Shown piece after piece: positions 1 to 6,341 of a stretch of 8,218 nucleotides of DNA. The position numbers were made by a program, and so were the translations under genes. The notes under the pieces are model-generated. The model was not told where the DNA came from and ran no database searches. It was given only the letters and a program-made list of their open reading frames with translations. The stretch is from Ktedonobacteraceae bacterium (GTDB taxonomy: Bacteria > Chloroflexota > Ktedonobacteria > Ktedonobacterales > Ktedonobacteraceae). The stretch spans positions 1 to 8,218 of the forward strand of contig JAFMRP010000174.1 of the NCBI GenBank assembly GCA_017354095.1. The letters run 5' to 3'. How positions within the stretch are numbered: position 1 is the first letter of the stretch; each line of letters starts with the position of its first letter.

Positions 1-172
1 ACTTTTGTGTGTTGGCCATGTCGAATCCGCCGATATCGATGGCATCGAGTTCGGCATTGTAATGAAAGCCAACTGCCGCGACCTGTGGTTCGCCGCGCTG
101 ATTCACGGTGGCGAGTCTGCCCAGTCGCTGCGTCTTCAGGTATGCCAGTTCTGCTTCTGTAAACTTGCTCAT
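1..172 (-). CDS. Split-barrel (pyridoxamine 5'-phosphate oxidase-like) oxidoreductase, N-terminal part
   Basis: The 57 residues in the window begin MSKFTEAELAYLKTQRLGRL and continue with ATVNQRGEPQVAAVGF and then DAIDIGGFDMANTQK. This is the start of the split-barrel FMN/F420-binding fold: a short helix, then 'RLGRLATVNQRGEPQVAAVGF', the usual first two beta strands of PPOX-class F420-dependent enzymes. Such proteins are cytosolic and use F420 or flavin to reduce or oxidise small molecules; the substrate cannot be told from this fragment. The ATG at 172 has a GAGG ribosome site at 179-182 with a 6-nt spacer. The gene continues past the left edge, so about two thirds of the usual 130-150 residues are missing. 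It diverges from the menA-like gene. Family assignment is fairly secure; F420 versus FMN use is not decidable here. Confidence 0.8.
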   Translation of the reverse strand, partial: MSKFTEAELAYLKTQRLGRLATVNQRGEPQVAAVGFHYNAELDAIDIGGFDMANTQK

Positions 173-217
173 AAAGTGCCTCATAACTCAGGTCTTTCAC
201 GCTTGTTTTTGATGGAG

Positions 218-240
218 GGACAGGCTGTTGCTGTCCTTTT
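218..240. other. Small hairpin in the divergent gap
   Basis: GGACAG (218-223) pairs with CTGTCC (231-236) across a 7-nt loop, and TTTT follows on plus (237-240). Read on plus it resembles a weak terminator, but no plus gene lies upstream. Read on minus it would sit in the leader of the split-barrel oxidoreductase gene, about 45 nt before its ATG. The stem is short, so it may be chance. Confidence 0.25.
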
Positions 241-339
241 CAGTGAAGAATAGCATCTTTCTTGTGGAAACGGGCTGTTCCTCGTGCCAGAGTGGGGGCT
301 GTTCTTTGGTACAGGAGCGGGAGATTTGGAGCGGATGGG

Positions 340-369
340 TTGTACCGGATGGCCTGGGCGCCTTATAAT
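340..369 (+). promoter_or_regulatory. Candidate promoter for the menA-like gene
   Basis: A perfect TATAAT -10 hexamer lies at 364-369. The matching -35 is weak (TTGTAC at 340-345, 18-nt spacer). It would give a leader of roughly 80 nt before the ATG at 456. The good -10 and correct orientation support it; the poor -35 keeps confidence low. Apart from this and the hairpin at 218-240, I see nothing else in the 283-bp divergent gap. Confidence 0.35.
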
Positions 370-455
370 TGATGTGGATTTATGATATGCCATGCTGAGC
401 AGGCGTCGATAGGTGCTTGCTGGCATGATCGATTATGATTGTTTAGGGATTTTTT

Positions 456-1382
456 ATGAGAGATGCGCATACAATTGTGGGGCAGCCGGGAGGGGACTGG
501 AGAGTCTGGCTGAAGACGAGCCGCCCATTTACTTTGACAGCTTCAGTGAGTCCTGTGCTGGTGGGAACGGCGTTAGCGGCTTTCGAGGGAGTCTTTCAAC
601 CTTTGAACTTTGTGGCAACGCTGCTATCATGTTTGTTTTTGCAAATTGGCACGAACTACTTCAACGAGTATTTTGATTATCGTTATGGTCTCGATCATGT
701 TGGATCGCTGGGGGCTTCGACCGTCATATTTCGTAAAGAGATGACGCCTGGCCAGGTGCTTGGTGGTGGTATTGCCTGTTTTGTGATCGCGGTACTGCTA
801 GGGTTGGTGTTGATCTACCTGGTTGGGCCTGCGATCGTGCTTTTCGGGCTGACGGGCCTGTTGATCGCCTATTTTTATAGTGCCAGGCCGTTCAAGTTCT
901 CCAGTCGTGGGCTGGGCGATGTGATGGTATACATTGCGATGGGGCTACTGATGACCTGGGGATCATACTATGTACAGATTCAGAACTGGTCATGGAATGC
1001 CTTTGCCGCTAGCGTATCGGTCGGTTTGCTGGTTACCGCTATCTTGAATATGAACAATCTGCGCGATTACCAGGATGACCTGGCAGTGAATAAGAAGACG
1101 CTGCCAGTACGCTTTGGGCAGCGCTTTGGCCGGTTTTTTCATGCCTTTCTACTGATGGGGAGCTATGTGGCGATTGTGCTCTTCGCGCTGGTGGGGCTGC
1201 TGCCTCTGATGGTTCTGGTCACCTGGATCACTTTTCCGATGGCAGTGCTCAACGTACGTTCAGTGTTTATGGCGACCGAGCGCAAAGCTTTTATTGTTGG
1301 TATCAAGCGGACGTCGCTGCTGCACCTGCTTTTTGGAGTAGTGCTGTCACTCGCGTTCGTGATAGCGATCTGGTTACGTTAA
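456..1382 (+). CDS. menA: 1,4-dihydroxy-2-naphthoate polyprenyltransferase-like UbiA family protein (MenA type)
   Basis: This 308-residue integral membrane protein of the UbiA superfamily most likely attaches a polyprenyl chain to 1,4-dihydroxy-2-naphthoate, giving demethylmenaquinone. The first Asp-rich motif is NEYFDYRYGLD at residues 70-80 (N70, D74, D80 bind Mg-diphosphate; many MenA proteins have NDYxD, so E71 is a mild variant). The substrate-side motif YSARPFKFSSRGLGD spans residues 141-155. The second Asp motif, NNLRDYQDD (200-208), is followed by KKTLPVRFGQRFGR, which is very MenA-like. About eight to nine hydrophobic segments cover the chain from residue 28 to the C-terminus, and length is normal for the family. 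ATG 456 has AGGG at 445-448 with a 7-nt spacer. No other men genes are visible, and the gene is monocistronic (promoter 340-369, terminator 1399-1428). A prenyltransferase for another aromatic acceptor is the main alternative. Confidence 0.85.
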   Translation: MRDAHTIVGQPGGDWRVWLKTSRPFTLTASVSPVLVGTALAAFEGVFQPLNFVATLLSCLFLQIGTNYFNEYFDYRYGLDHVGSLGASTVIFRKEMTPGQVLGGGIACFVIAVLLGLVLIYLVGPAIVLFGLTGLLIAYFYSARPFKFSSRGLGDVMVYIAMGLLMTWGSYYVQIQNWSWNAFAASVSVGLLVTAILNMNNLRDYQDDLAVNKKTLPVRFGQRFGRFFHAFLLMGSYVAIVLFALVGLLPLMVLVTWITFPMAVLNVRSVFMATERKAFIVGIKRTSLLHLLFGVVLSLAFVIAIWLR

Positions 1383-1398
1383 AGGGGATGTTTTGTTG

Positions 1399-1428
1399 GG
1401 GAGCCGTGCAACGCGGCTCCCTTTTTTT
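1399..1428 (+). terminator. Intrinsic terminator of the menA-like gene
   Basis: GGGAGCCG (1399-1406) pairs perfectly with CGGCTCCC (1414-1421) around a 7-nt loop, followed at once by seven T residues (1422-1428). It starts 16 nt after the prenyltransferase stop codon and should end that transcript, separating it from the kinase gene. Confidence 0.93.
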
Positions 1429-1440
1429 ATTGTGTGATAC

Positions 1441-1597
1441 ATTTTTTATAGTCAACTTGTATTTTAGTGATTGTTAATATACTATATCAAATGTAGTTAT
1501 ACTATCTGTAGATGAGATAATTGATTAAGAACTGATAGGAATAAAATTGATCTTAGGGAAGGGGTAGCGTATTCTGGACGAGCAGAAGGAGATAGAG
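1441..1597 (+). promoter_or_regulatory. AT-rich promoter region of the histidine kinase gene
   Basis: This strongly AT-rich stretch contrasts with both flanking genes. It contains TATACTAT twice (1478-1485 and 1498-1505), exactly 20 bp apart. Several imperfect promoter pairs can be read: TTGTAT (1458-1463) with TATACT (1479 region) at short spacing, and TTGATT (1521-1526) with TAAAAT (1542-1547) at 15 nt. None is ideal, so the true start point cannot be fixed by eye. A promoter somewhere here is expected because a strong terminator lies just upstream. Confidence 0.5.
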
Positions 1598-3574
1598 GTG
1601 GATAGTTTTCATGTTCCGTTTTCCAAGTTAGATCGGCCCGTCTCTTCATCGCGGCGGTTGGATAGTGATAGGTGGGGGACATTTCAGCCTGAGCATATTC
1701 AGCTAGCGATAGAGGCCTCGCAGGTTGGCATGTGGGAGCGGTATCTTCCTCCTCATAGTCGTCTGAACTGGTCTGAACAATGCAAACGGATTTTTGGGGT
1801 ACCTGTGAATGAAGAGGTAACGCTTGAGCGTTTTATATCAATACTGCATCCTGATGATCGGGAACCTTACCAGGCATATTTACAGCAGATGTATACCAGG
1901 CATGAAGGCAAGTATAGCTACCAATATCGTGTTGTCTGGCCAGATGGGAGTATTCATTGGGTCGAGGTGCGAGGGAGGTGTTTCTACGATGAAACGGGCC
2001 AGCCTGTGCGGCTAATTGGCGTTGCGCTCGATATGACCGAGCGCAAGCAGGCAGAAGCTCTGCAGAGGGAAGCCGAGCGGCAGGTGGCTGAAATCCTCGA
2101 CAGCATGACCGATAATTTCCTGCGCCTGGATCGGGAGTATCGGTTGACCTTTGCCAACACCAGAGTGATGATTATGGGAAAGATTACGGAGGAGGCAATT
2201 GGTAGATGCATCTGGGAGATGTTGCCGGAGTTGAAAGGGAGTATACTGGAGCAGCAATGTCGCCTGGTGATGAGCACGCGGCAATCCACCCATTATGGTG
2301 CGTATTATGCCCCTAATGACAAATGGTATGAGATGCATATCTATCCGGCCCAGGATGGAGGTATCGCTGTCTACTATCACGACCTGACCGACCTGGTGCA
2401 CAGCGTGCAGCAGCTCAAGGTGCTGGTGAAGACGCTGGATCATAAGCGAGCGCAGTTGCAGGCGCTCATCGAGCAGGCGCCTTCGGGTATTGTTCTGGTC
2501 GAAGCCCCCTCGGGCAAAGTGTTGTTGTATAACGAAGCCGCCGAGCAGCTTCTCACTCATCCACCCTTGCCGAGCGAAGATTATCATGGCTACCAGCAGT
2601 ACTGGGGGATCCATGCCGATGGGACCCCCTACCGAGCCGAAGAATACCCCATTGCGCGAGCGCTGTTGTACGGAGAAGTGATCTCGCAGGAGTCCTTGCT
2701 GTACCAGCGCAGCGATGGAACGATAGCGCATCTCTCCTTCAATGCCGCTCCCATCACCGATGCCAATGGGAACCGGATCGCGGCGGTGGGTACCTTCGTG
2801 GATGTCTCCTCGCAGTATGAGCTGGAGCGAAGGAAAGATGTTTTTATCAGCATGGCGGGCCATGAGCTGCGGACCCCGATCACCTCTATGAAGTTGAGCC
2901 TGCAGATGGTCGAGCGCAAAATGGGCAAGCTGCGCAGGATGTGCTGGAGTGAGGAAAGCGAGCAGGTGGTGGAGCAGATGCAAGCCTTGCTGGGGCGGTG
3001 TCTGCGCCAGGTGGAGGTGCAGCGCTTTTTGATCAACGACCTCATGGACGTCTCGCGCATCCAGGCGGACAAACTGACCTTATCGCTGCAGCCGTGCAAC
3101 CTGGTTAAGATTGTGGGCAATGTGGTGGAGGATCAGCGGGCTCTCTCGTCCCAGCGCGTGATCAAATATTTCGCAGCACCGGAGATCAACGTAGTCGTGC
3201 TGGCGGATGAAGAGCGGGTAGGGCAGGTGATAAACAACTATCTGACAAATGCGCTCAAGTATTCAGCCGAGCGTGATCTGGTGGAGGTGGGGGTAGGGGT
3301 GGAGGGACGTTATGCGCGGGTCTGGGTGCAGGATCGGGGACCGGGTCTGTCCCCGGAGGCGCAGCAGCGGGTGTGGGAGCAGTTCTACCAGGTGCCCGAA
3401 GTGGAGAAGCAGCAGAGCGCGCGCGAGCCGAGTCTGGGGTTGGGGCTCTATATCTGCCGGGAGTTGATCGAGCGGCAGGGAGGGATGGTGGGAGTAGAGA
3501 GCCAGGTGGGCCGGGGATCGCGCTTCTGGTTCACGTTGCCCTTGCTTAACGAGCGGGACGAGGCAGCCGCCTGA
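1598..3574 (+). CDS. Cytosolic sensor histidine kinase with three PAS domains
   Basis: This 658-residue kinase has no transmembrane segment or signal peptide, so it should sense a cytosolic signal and pass phosphate to a response regulator. PAS 1 is about residues 33-148 (PAS_3 type, with HPDDRE at 84-89 and VVWPDGSIHWVE at 112-123). PAS 2 is about 158-268. PAS 3 is about 286-408 and contains DGTPYRAEEYPIARAL (341-356). The DHp H-box is AGHELRTPI (420-428) with H422 as phosphoacceptor. The ATP domain shows the N-box (N547, N551 in INNYLTNALKYS), the G1 box DRGPG (579-583) and the G2 box GLGLYICREL (614-623). All catalytic motifs are intact. The start is GTG 1598, with GAAGGAGA at 1585-1592 and a 5-nt spacer. 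No response regulator is adjacent, so it is an orphan in this window. Ligand or cofactor of the PAS domains is unknown. Confidence 0.95.
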   Translation: MDSFHVPFSKLDRPVSSSRRLDSDRWGTFQPEHIQLAIEASQVGMWERYLPPHSRLNWSEQCKRIFGVPVNEEVTLERFISILHPDDREPYQAYLQQMYTRHEGKYSYQYRVVWPDGSIHWVEVRGRCFYDETGQPVRLIGVALDMTERKQAEALQREAERQVAEILDSMTDNFLRLDREYRLTFANTRVMIMGKITEEAIGRCIWEMLPELKGSILEQQCRLVMSTRQSTHYGAYYAPNDKWYEMHIYPAQDGGIAVYYHDLTDLVHSVQQLKVLVKTLDHKRAQLQALIEQAPSGIVLVEAPSGKVLLYNEAAEQLLTHPPLPSEDYHGYQQYWGIHADGTPYRAEEYPIARALLYGEVISQESLLYQRSDGTIAHLSFNAAPITDANGNRIAAVGTFVDVSSQYELERRKDVFISMAGHELRTPITSMKLSLQMVERKMGKLRRMCWSEESEQVVEQMQALLGRCLRQVEVQRFLINDLMDVSRIQADKLTLSLQPCNLVKIVGNVVEDQRALSSQRVIKYFAAPEINVVVLADEERVGQVINNYLTNALKYSAERDLVEVGVGVEGRYARVWVQDRGPGLSPEAQQRVWEQFYQVPEVEKQQSAREPSLGLGLYICRELIERQGGMVGVESQVGRGSRFWFTLPLLNERDEAAA

Positions 3575-3595
3575 AGTGAGGCTAAAGAAGTGTGA

Positions 3596-3682
3596 GCGTC
3601 TGGGGGCTTCAGAGGAGCAGCCACGACAGACGCAAGCTTGAGAGATGTGTAGAGGTCGGCTGGGTCTGTTCAGCTGGCCTCT
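3596..3682. other. Two hairpins in the convergent gap (possible terminators)
   Basis: GCGTCTG (3596-3602) pairs with CAGACGC (3627-3633), with an inner GGCT/AGCC stem (3605-3608 with 3619-3622). A second stem pairs 3651-3662 with 3671-3682 (12 pairs including two G-U) around an 8-nt loop and overlaps the thioredoxin stop codon. Neither has a proper T-run on either strand; the minus strand beyond the first has only a mildly T-rich tail. They sit where the kinase and the thioredoxin operon converge, so a termination or RNA-3'-end role is plausible but unproven. Confidence 0.35.
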
Positions 3683-4131
3683 GCGTGTGTCGTAGCACAC
3701 AGTACGGTATCTATCTGGGTGAGGAGGCGCTGTGCGTTAGCGAAGCCGTAGTTGACCGCGTGCGCCTTACCCTGGGCGTCCAGTATCACCGTAGAGGGTA
3801 CAGTGAGGATGTGATAGGCCTGTGTGAGATCATGCTCACTGGTGGCATCAATCTCCATAACGGTGACGGCTGTACCACGGGCTTGCTGGACGCGGGCCAG
3901 CGCAGGTGCCTGGAGCTGGTGGCACTGGCGACAGTCCGCGCTGCTAAAGGCCAGGATACGCACGGAGGGCGAGCCGGATGCCGTTGTAGAGTGTGTGGCA
4001 GCAGCAAGTGGAGCTGCCGCCAGTGCTTGCCGGCGCCGTCTCTCCACAAAGTTTCGTCCCACCCGGCTGAGCAGCCAGATGGCCAGGACGACCAGGGCCA
4101 GGATGCCCAGGCGTACGGCTATGTCAGGCAT
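3670..4131 (-). CDS. Membrane-anchored thioredoxin-like protein
   Basis: A 153-residue protein starting MPDIAVRLG. One transmembrane helix (about residues 6-22) is followed by a basic stretch (RVGRNFVERRRR, 23-34), a low-complexity Ala/Thr/Ser linker, and a thioredoxin fold from about residue 56. The redox site is CRQC (67-70), and the cis-Pro loop is VPST (P112). The active site differs from classical CGPC. By the positive-inside rule the Arg-rich stretch puts the redox domain in the cytosol, but this is inference. A longer reading from 4239 is possible but would overlap the upstream DUF4395 gene by about 100 bp; ATG 4131 lies 7 nt after that gene's stop (4139), which suggests translational coupling, with GGAG about 12 nt upstream. 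Substrate unknown; its partner is probably the DUF4395 protein. Confidence 0.85.
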   Translation of the reverse strand: MPDIAVRLGILALVVLAIWLLSRVGRNFVERRRRQALAAAPLAAATHSTTASGSPSVRILAFSSADCRQCHQLQAPALARVQQARGTAVTVMEIDATSEHDLTQAYHILTVPSTVILDAQGKAHAVNYGFANAQRLLTQIDTVLCATTHAEAS

Positions 4132-4138
4132 GGTATGT

Positions 4139-4630
4139 TCACACTCCCCGCCAGCGGAACCCGCCCTCGTAGCGTACTCTGGGTAACAGGCCCAGGCGTC
4201 CCAGGTGATAGTACACAAAGCAGCCAGCGCAGAAGCCAACGATCAGATTAATGCCAGCCAGGATCACCACAACCAGATCGAGCGCCCAGCCGAGTGTGGT
4301 AGCTTGAGTAAAGAAAAGCAGTGCACTGGAGGCCAGGAGAAAGACGGCGCCGATGCCCTGGGCAAAGCGATGCGGGGCGGGATCATCCTCGACAACGCGA
4401 GGCTTGAGCAGGCCCAGCGGCACAACGATGCCGCGGTAGAGCAGGCGATAGGGGCTGGTTGCCGGAGCCAGCGCGCTCCAGGCCATCACGAGAGCAGTGA
4501 TCAAAGTAATGATGGGTTGGTTAAAGAGAAAGGCCAGGGCAGTGAGCAGCATGGTGCTACCCTGGGAAAACTTGCCCAGGTGTGCATCTACCCGTAAGGT
4601 GTTTGCCGGTGCTGAATGTGTCGACTCCAT
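4139..4630 (-). CDS. DUF4395 family membrane protein
   Basis: This 163-residue protein matches DUF4395 by its layout: an N-terminal VDAHLGKFSQ (residues 14-23), two hydrophobic segments (about 27-55), the PYRLLYRGIVVPLGLLKPR segment (60-78), PHRFAQGIGA (86-95), and two further membrane segments ending in GFCAGCFVYYHLG (132-144). The C134/C137 pair is characteristic of the family and could be redox active. Molecular function is not established. ATG 4630 is preferred because AGGAG (4640-4644) lies 9 nt upstream; a TTG at 4639 directly abuts that site and would be too close. It is the first gene of an operon with the membrane thioredoxin, under the promoter at 4710-4739. Upstream genes of similar type are often paired with thioredoxin-like proteins, which supports a joint thiol-redox task. 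Confidence 0.83.
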   Translation of the reverse strand: MESTHSAPANTLRVDAHLGKFSQGSTMLLTALAFLFNQPIITLITALVMAWSALAPATSPYRLLYRGIVVPLGLLKPRVVEDDPAPHRFAQGIGAVFLLASSALLFFTQATTLGWALDLVVVILAGINLIVGFCAGCFVYYHLGRLGLLPRVRYEGGFRWRGV

Positions 4631-4682
4631 CCGATGCAACTCCTGTGAAATGTTGGAAAGGCCATTGCTAAAGTAGAGTTAA

Positions 4683-4690
4683 TTGATCAA
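4683..4690. promoter_or_regulatory. TTGATCAA palindrome in the DUF4395 leader
   Basis: A perfect 8-bp palindrome sits just downstream of the predicted start point of the DUF4395 operon, flanked by TT (4679-4680) and AA (4693-4694) that extend the symmetry partly. The position would suit a repressor site. An 8-bp palindrome also arises by chance, so this is only a candidate. Confidence 0.25.
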
Positions 4691-4709
4691 CAAAGTGAAG
4701 AATTACCAT

Positions 4710-4739
4710 ATTGTAGTCTGGGGAAGAAGGAGATGTCAA
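4710..4739 (-). promoter_or_regulatory. Sigma-70-type promoter of the DUF4395-thioredoxin operon
   Basis: On the minus strand a perfect TTGACA -35 (4734-4739) and TACAAT -10 (4710-4715) are separated by 18 nt. Transcription would start near 4703, giving a leader of about 70 nt before ATG 4630. The -10 lies within a near-palindrome, TACCATATTGTA on plus (4704-4715, 10 of 12 positions symmetric), a possible operator. Confidence 0.75.
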
Positions 4740-4870
4740 GGGAGGGGATGATAGCCAGGGGAGAGCAAGTGGAAAGCGAGGGGGGCGTAGTGTGGTGTAC
4801 AATGTCTAGGTGTGAAGATGTGTGGAAGGGGTGCCAGAGAGATGATATTACCAGCTATGAGGAGTGCATT

Positions 4871-6328
4871 GTGAGTAAGACATTGTCGCATTATATCGCC
4901 GGAGAGTGGCTGACACCAACGGGTGAGCAGTGGAGCGATGATATCAATCCTTCAAATAGTTCGCAGGTGCTAGCGCGTGTGCCGGCCGGGCAGGCCGGAG
5001 TTGTGGAGCGGGCCATTGAGGCCGCGCGCGCCGCATTCCCAGCCTGGAAGAACAAGACGGGCAGTGAAAAGGCGGAACTATTGCACAAAGCTGCGAATGT
5101 GCTGGCGGCGCGGAGACAAGAGTTGGGGGAGATCGTCGCGCAGGAGGTTGGCAAGCCCATAGGTGAGGCGGTGCAGGAGGTGGACCGGGGAGTGATGATC
5201 CTGCGTTATTTCGCGGCTGAGGCGGTACATCCGCTGGGGCAGGTCATTCCGGCACAGAAGGCAGGTAGCCTGCAATTTAGCATGCGCCAGCCGTTGGGTC
5301 CGGTGGCTGTAATCTCGCCCTGGAATTTTCCCGTTGCCATTCCTCTCTGGAAGATGGCGCCCGCGATTGCTTATGGCAACACCGTCGTCTGGAAGCCGGC
5401 TGAAGTCGCCTCGCTTACCGCCACTGGTATTGCTGAAGTATTCGCGCAGGCCGGGCTGCCGGCGGGAGTAGTGAACCTGGTGCTGGGGAAAGGCTCGACG
5501 ATTGGGAATGTATTGACCGGTCACGCTGGTCTGCGGGCCATTACCTTCACCGGTTCGGACACTGTGGGGATGCAGATTGCCGAGCAGGCTGCGCGCAACA
5601 ACATCAAGTATCAGCTGGAGATGGGCGGCAAGAACGCGGCCATCGTGCTTGACGACGCTGATATTGACCAGGCCGCCAAGCTCGTCGCGGCAGGAGCCAT
5701 GCGTTTTGCCGGGCAGAAATGTACGGCCACCAGCAGAGTCGTAGTCGCCGAGGAAGTCAACACGCGCTTTGTAGAGCGCCTGAGGGCGGAGATCGCCGCG
5801 CTGCCGCTGGCGCAGGCCACAGATCCGAACAGTGCCGTAGGGCCGCTGATCACTGCAGACTCTTTGGAGAAGGTGGGAGCTTACGCGGAACTGGGGGTGA
5901 AGTCGGGCCGGGTTGTGCTGGGAGGACAGAGGGCGAGTCGTGGGTCATTGAGTGATGGCTTCTTCTTTGAGCCGACTGTTGTGACAGATGTGCCGCCAGA
6001 TGCCAGGATCGCCCAGGAAGAAATCTTTGGGCCGCTGCTGGTGCTGCATCGGGCCGCGAGTGTCAAAGAGGCGATCCAGGTAGCGAACAGTACCAAGTAT
6101 GGTCTGAGTGTCTCATTGTTCACACGCGATATCAACGCTGCTCTGGAATATATCCAGGACATTGATTGTGGTATGGTGCGTATCAATGGTGACACCACCG
6201 GGGTTGATCCACATGCGCCATTTGGGGGGATGCGTTCCTCCAGCTCGCACTCGCGTGAGCAGGGGCCGGCGGCCATCGAATTCTTTACCGAGACCAAAAC
6301 CGTACAGATCAACGCAGCGGGCGCCTGA
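4871..6328 (+). CDS. NAD(P)-dependent aldehyde dehydrogenase, alpha-ketoglutaric semialdehyde dehydrogenase-like
   Basis: This 485-residue cytosolic enzyme of the ALDH superfamily oxidises an aldehyde to a carboxylate with NAD(P). From GTG 4871, the signatures are SPWNFP (oxyanion N152), the cofactor Lys in WKPAE (K175), FTGS (226-229), the general base E250 in LEMGGKN, and the nucleophile C284 in FAGQKCTATSR. EEIFGP (383-388) and HAPFGGMRSSSSHSREQG close the protein. The FAGQKCTATSR motif and the DTTGVD...PFGG...REQG...FFTETKTV ending resemble 2,5-dioxovalerate (alpha-ketoglutaric semialdehyde) dehydrogenases such as YcbD/GucD, which serve sugar-acid breakdown; the substrate is inferred. The GTG is chosen because AGGAG (4860-4864) lies 6 nt upstream and homology begins at once (SHYIAGEWL). 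An in-frame ATG at 4733 adds 46 residues without family resemblance. A TACAAT (4798-4803) upstream could be its -10, without a clear -35. The exonuclease gene follows after 13 bp. Confidence 0.92.
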   Translation: MSKTLSHYIAGEWLTPTGEQWSDDINPSNSSQVLARVPAGQAGVVERAIEAARAAFPAWKNKTGSEKAELLHKAANVLAARRQELGEIVAQEVGKPIGEAVQEVDRGVMILRYFAAEAVHPLGQVIPAQKAGSLQFSMRQPLGPVAVISPWNFPVAIPLWKMAPAIAYGNTVVWKPAEVASLTATGIAEVFAQAGLPAGVVNLVLGKGSTIGNVLTGHAGLRAITFTGSDTVGMQIAEQAARNNIKYQLEMGGKNAAIVLDDADIDQAAKLVAAGAMRFAGQKCTATSRVVVAEEVNTRFVERLRAEIAALPLAQATDPNSAVGPLITADSLEKVGAYAELGVKSGRVVLGGQRASRGSLSDGFFFEPTVVTDVPPDARIAQEEIFGPLLVLHRAASVKEAIQVANSTKYGLSVSLFTRDINAALEYIQDIDCGMVRINGDTTGVDPHAPFGGMRSSSSHSREQGPAAIEFFTETKTVQINAAGA

Positions 6329-6341
6329 GAGAGGATGAGAC

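Noticed and set aside
2012..2983. A 323-codon open frame on minus, antisense to the histidine kinase
   Set aside because: Its His/Leu/Gln/Arg-rich translation shows no domain, and the plus frame has all kinase motifs. Long antisense frames are common opposite kinase genes of this composition.
4132..4239. N-terminal extension of the thioredoxin to 4239
   Set aside because: It would overlap the DUF4395 gene by about 100 bp, and the internal ATG at 4131 starts directly with the membrane anchor just after the upstream stop.
3592..4251. A 219-codon plus-strand frame opposite the thioredoxin gene
   Set aside because: It is longer than the minus gene but has no recognisable domain, whereas the minus frame has an anchor helix, CRQC and a cis-Pro loop.
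5078..5524. A 148-codon minus frame inside the aldehyde dehydrogenase
   Set aside because: It lies opposite a fully conserved enzyme frame and shows no domain or ribosome site.
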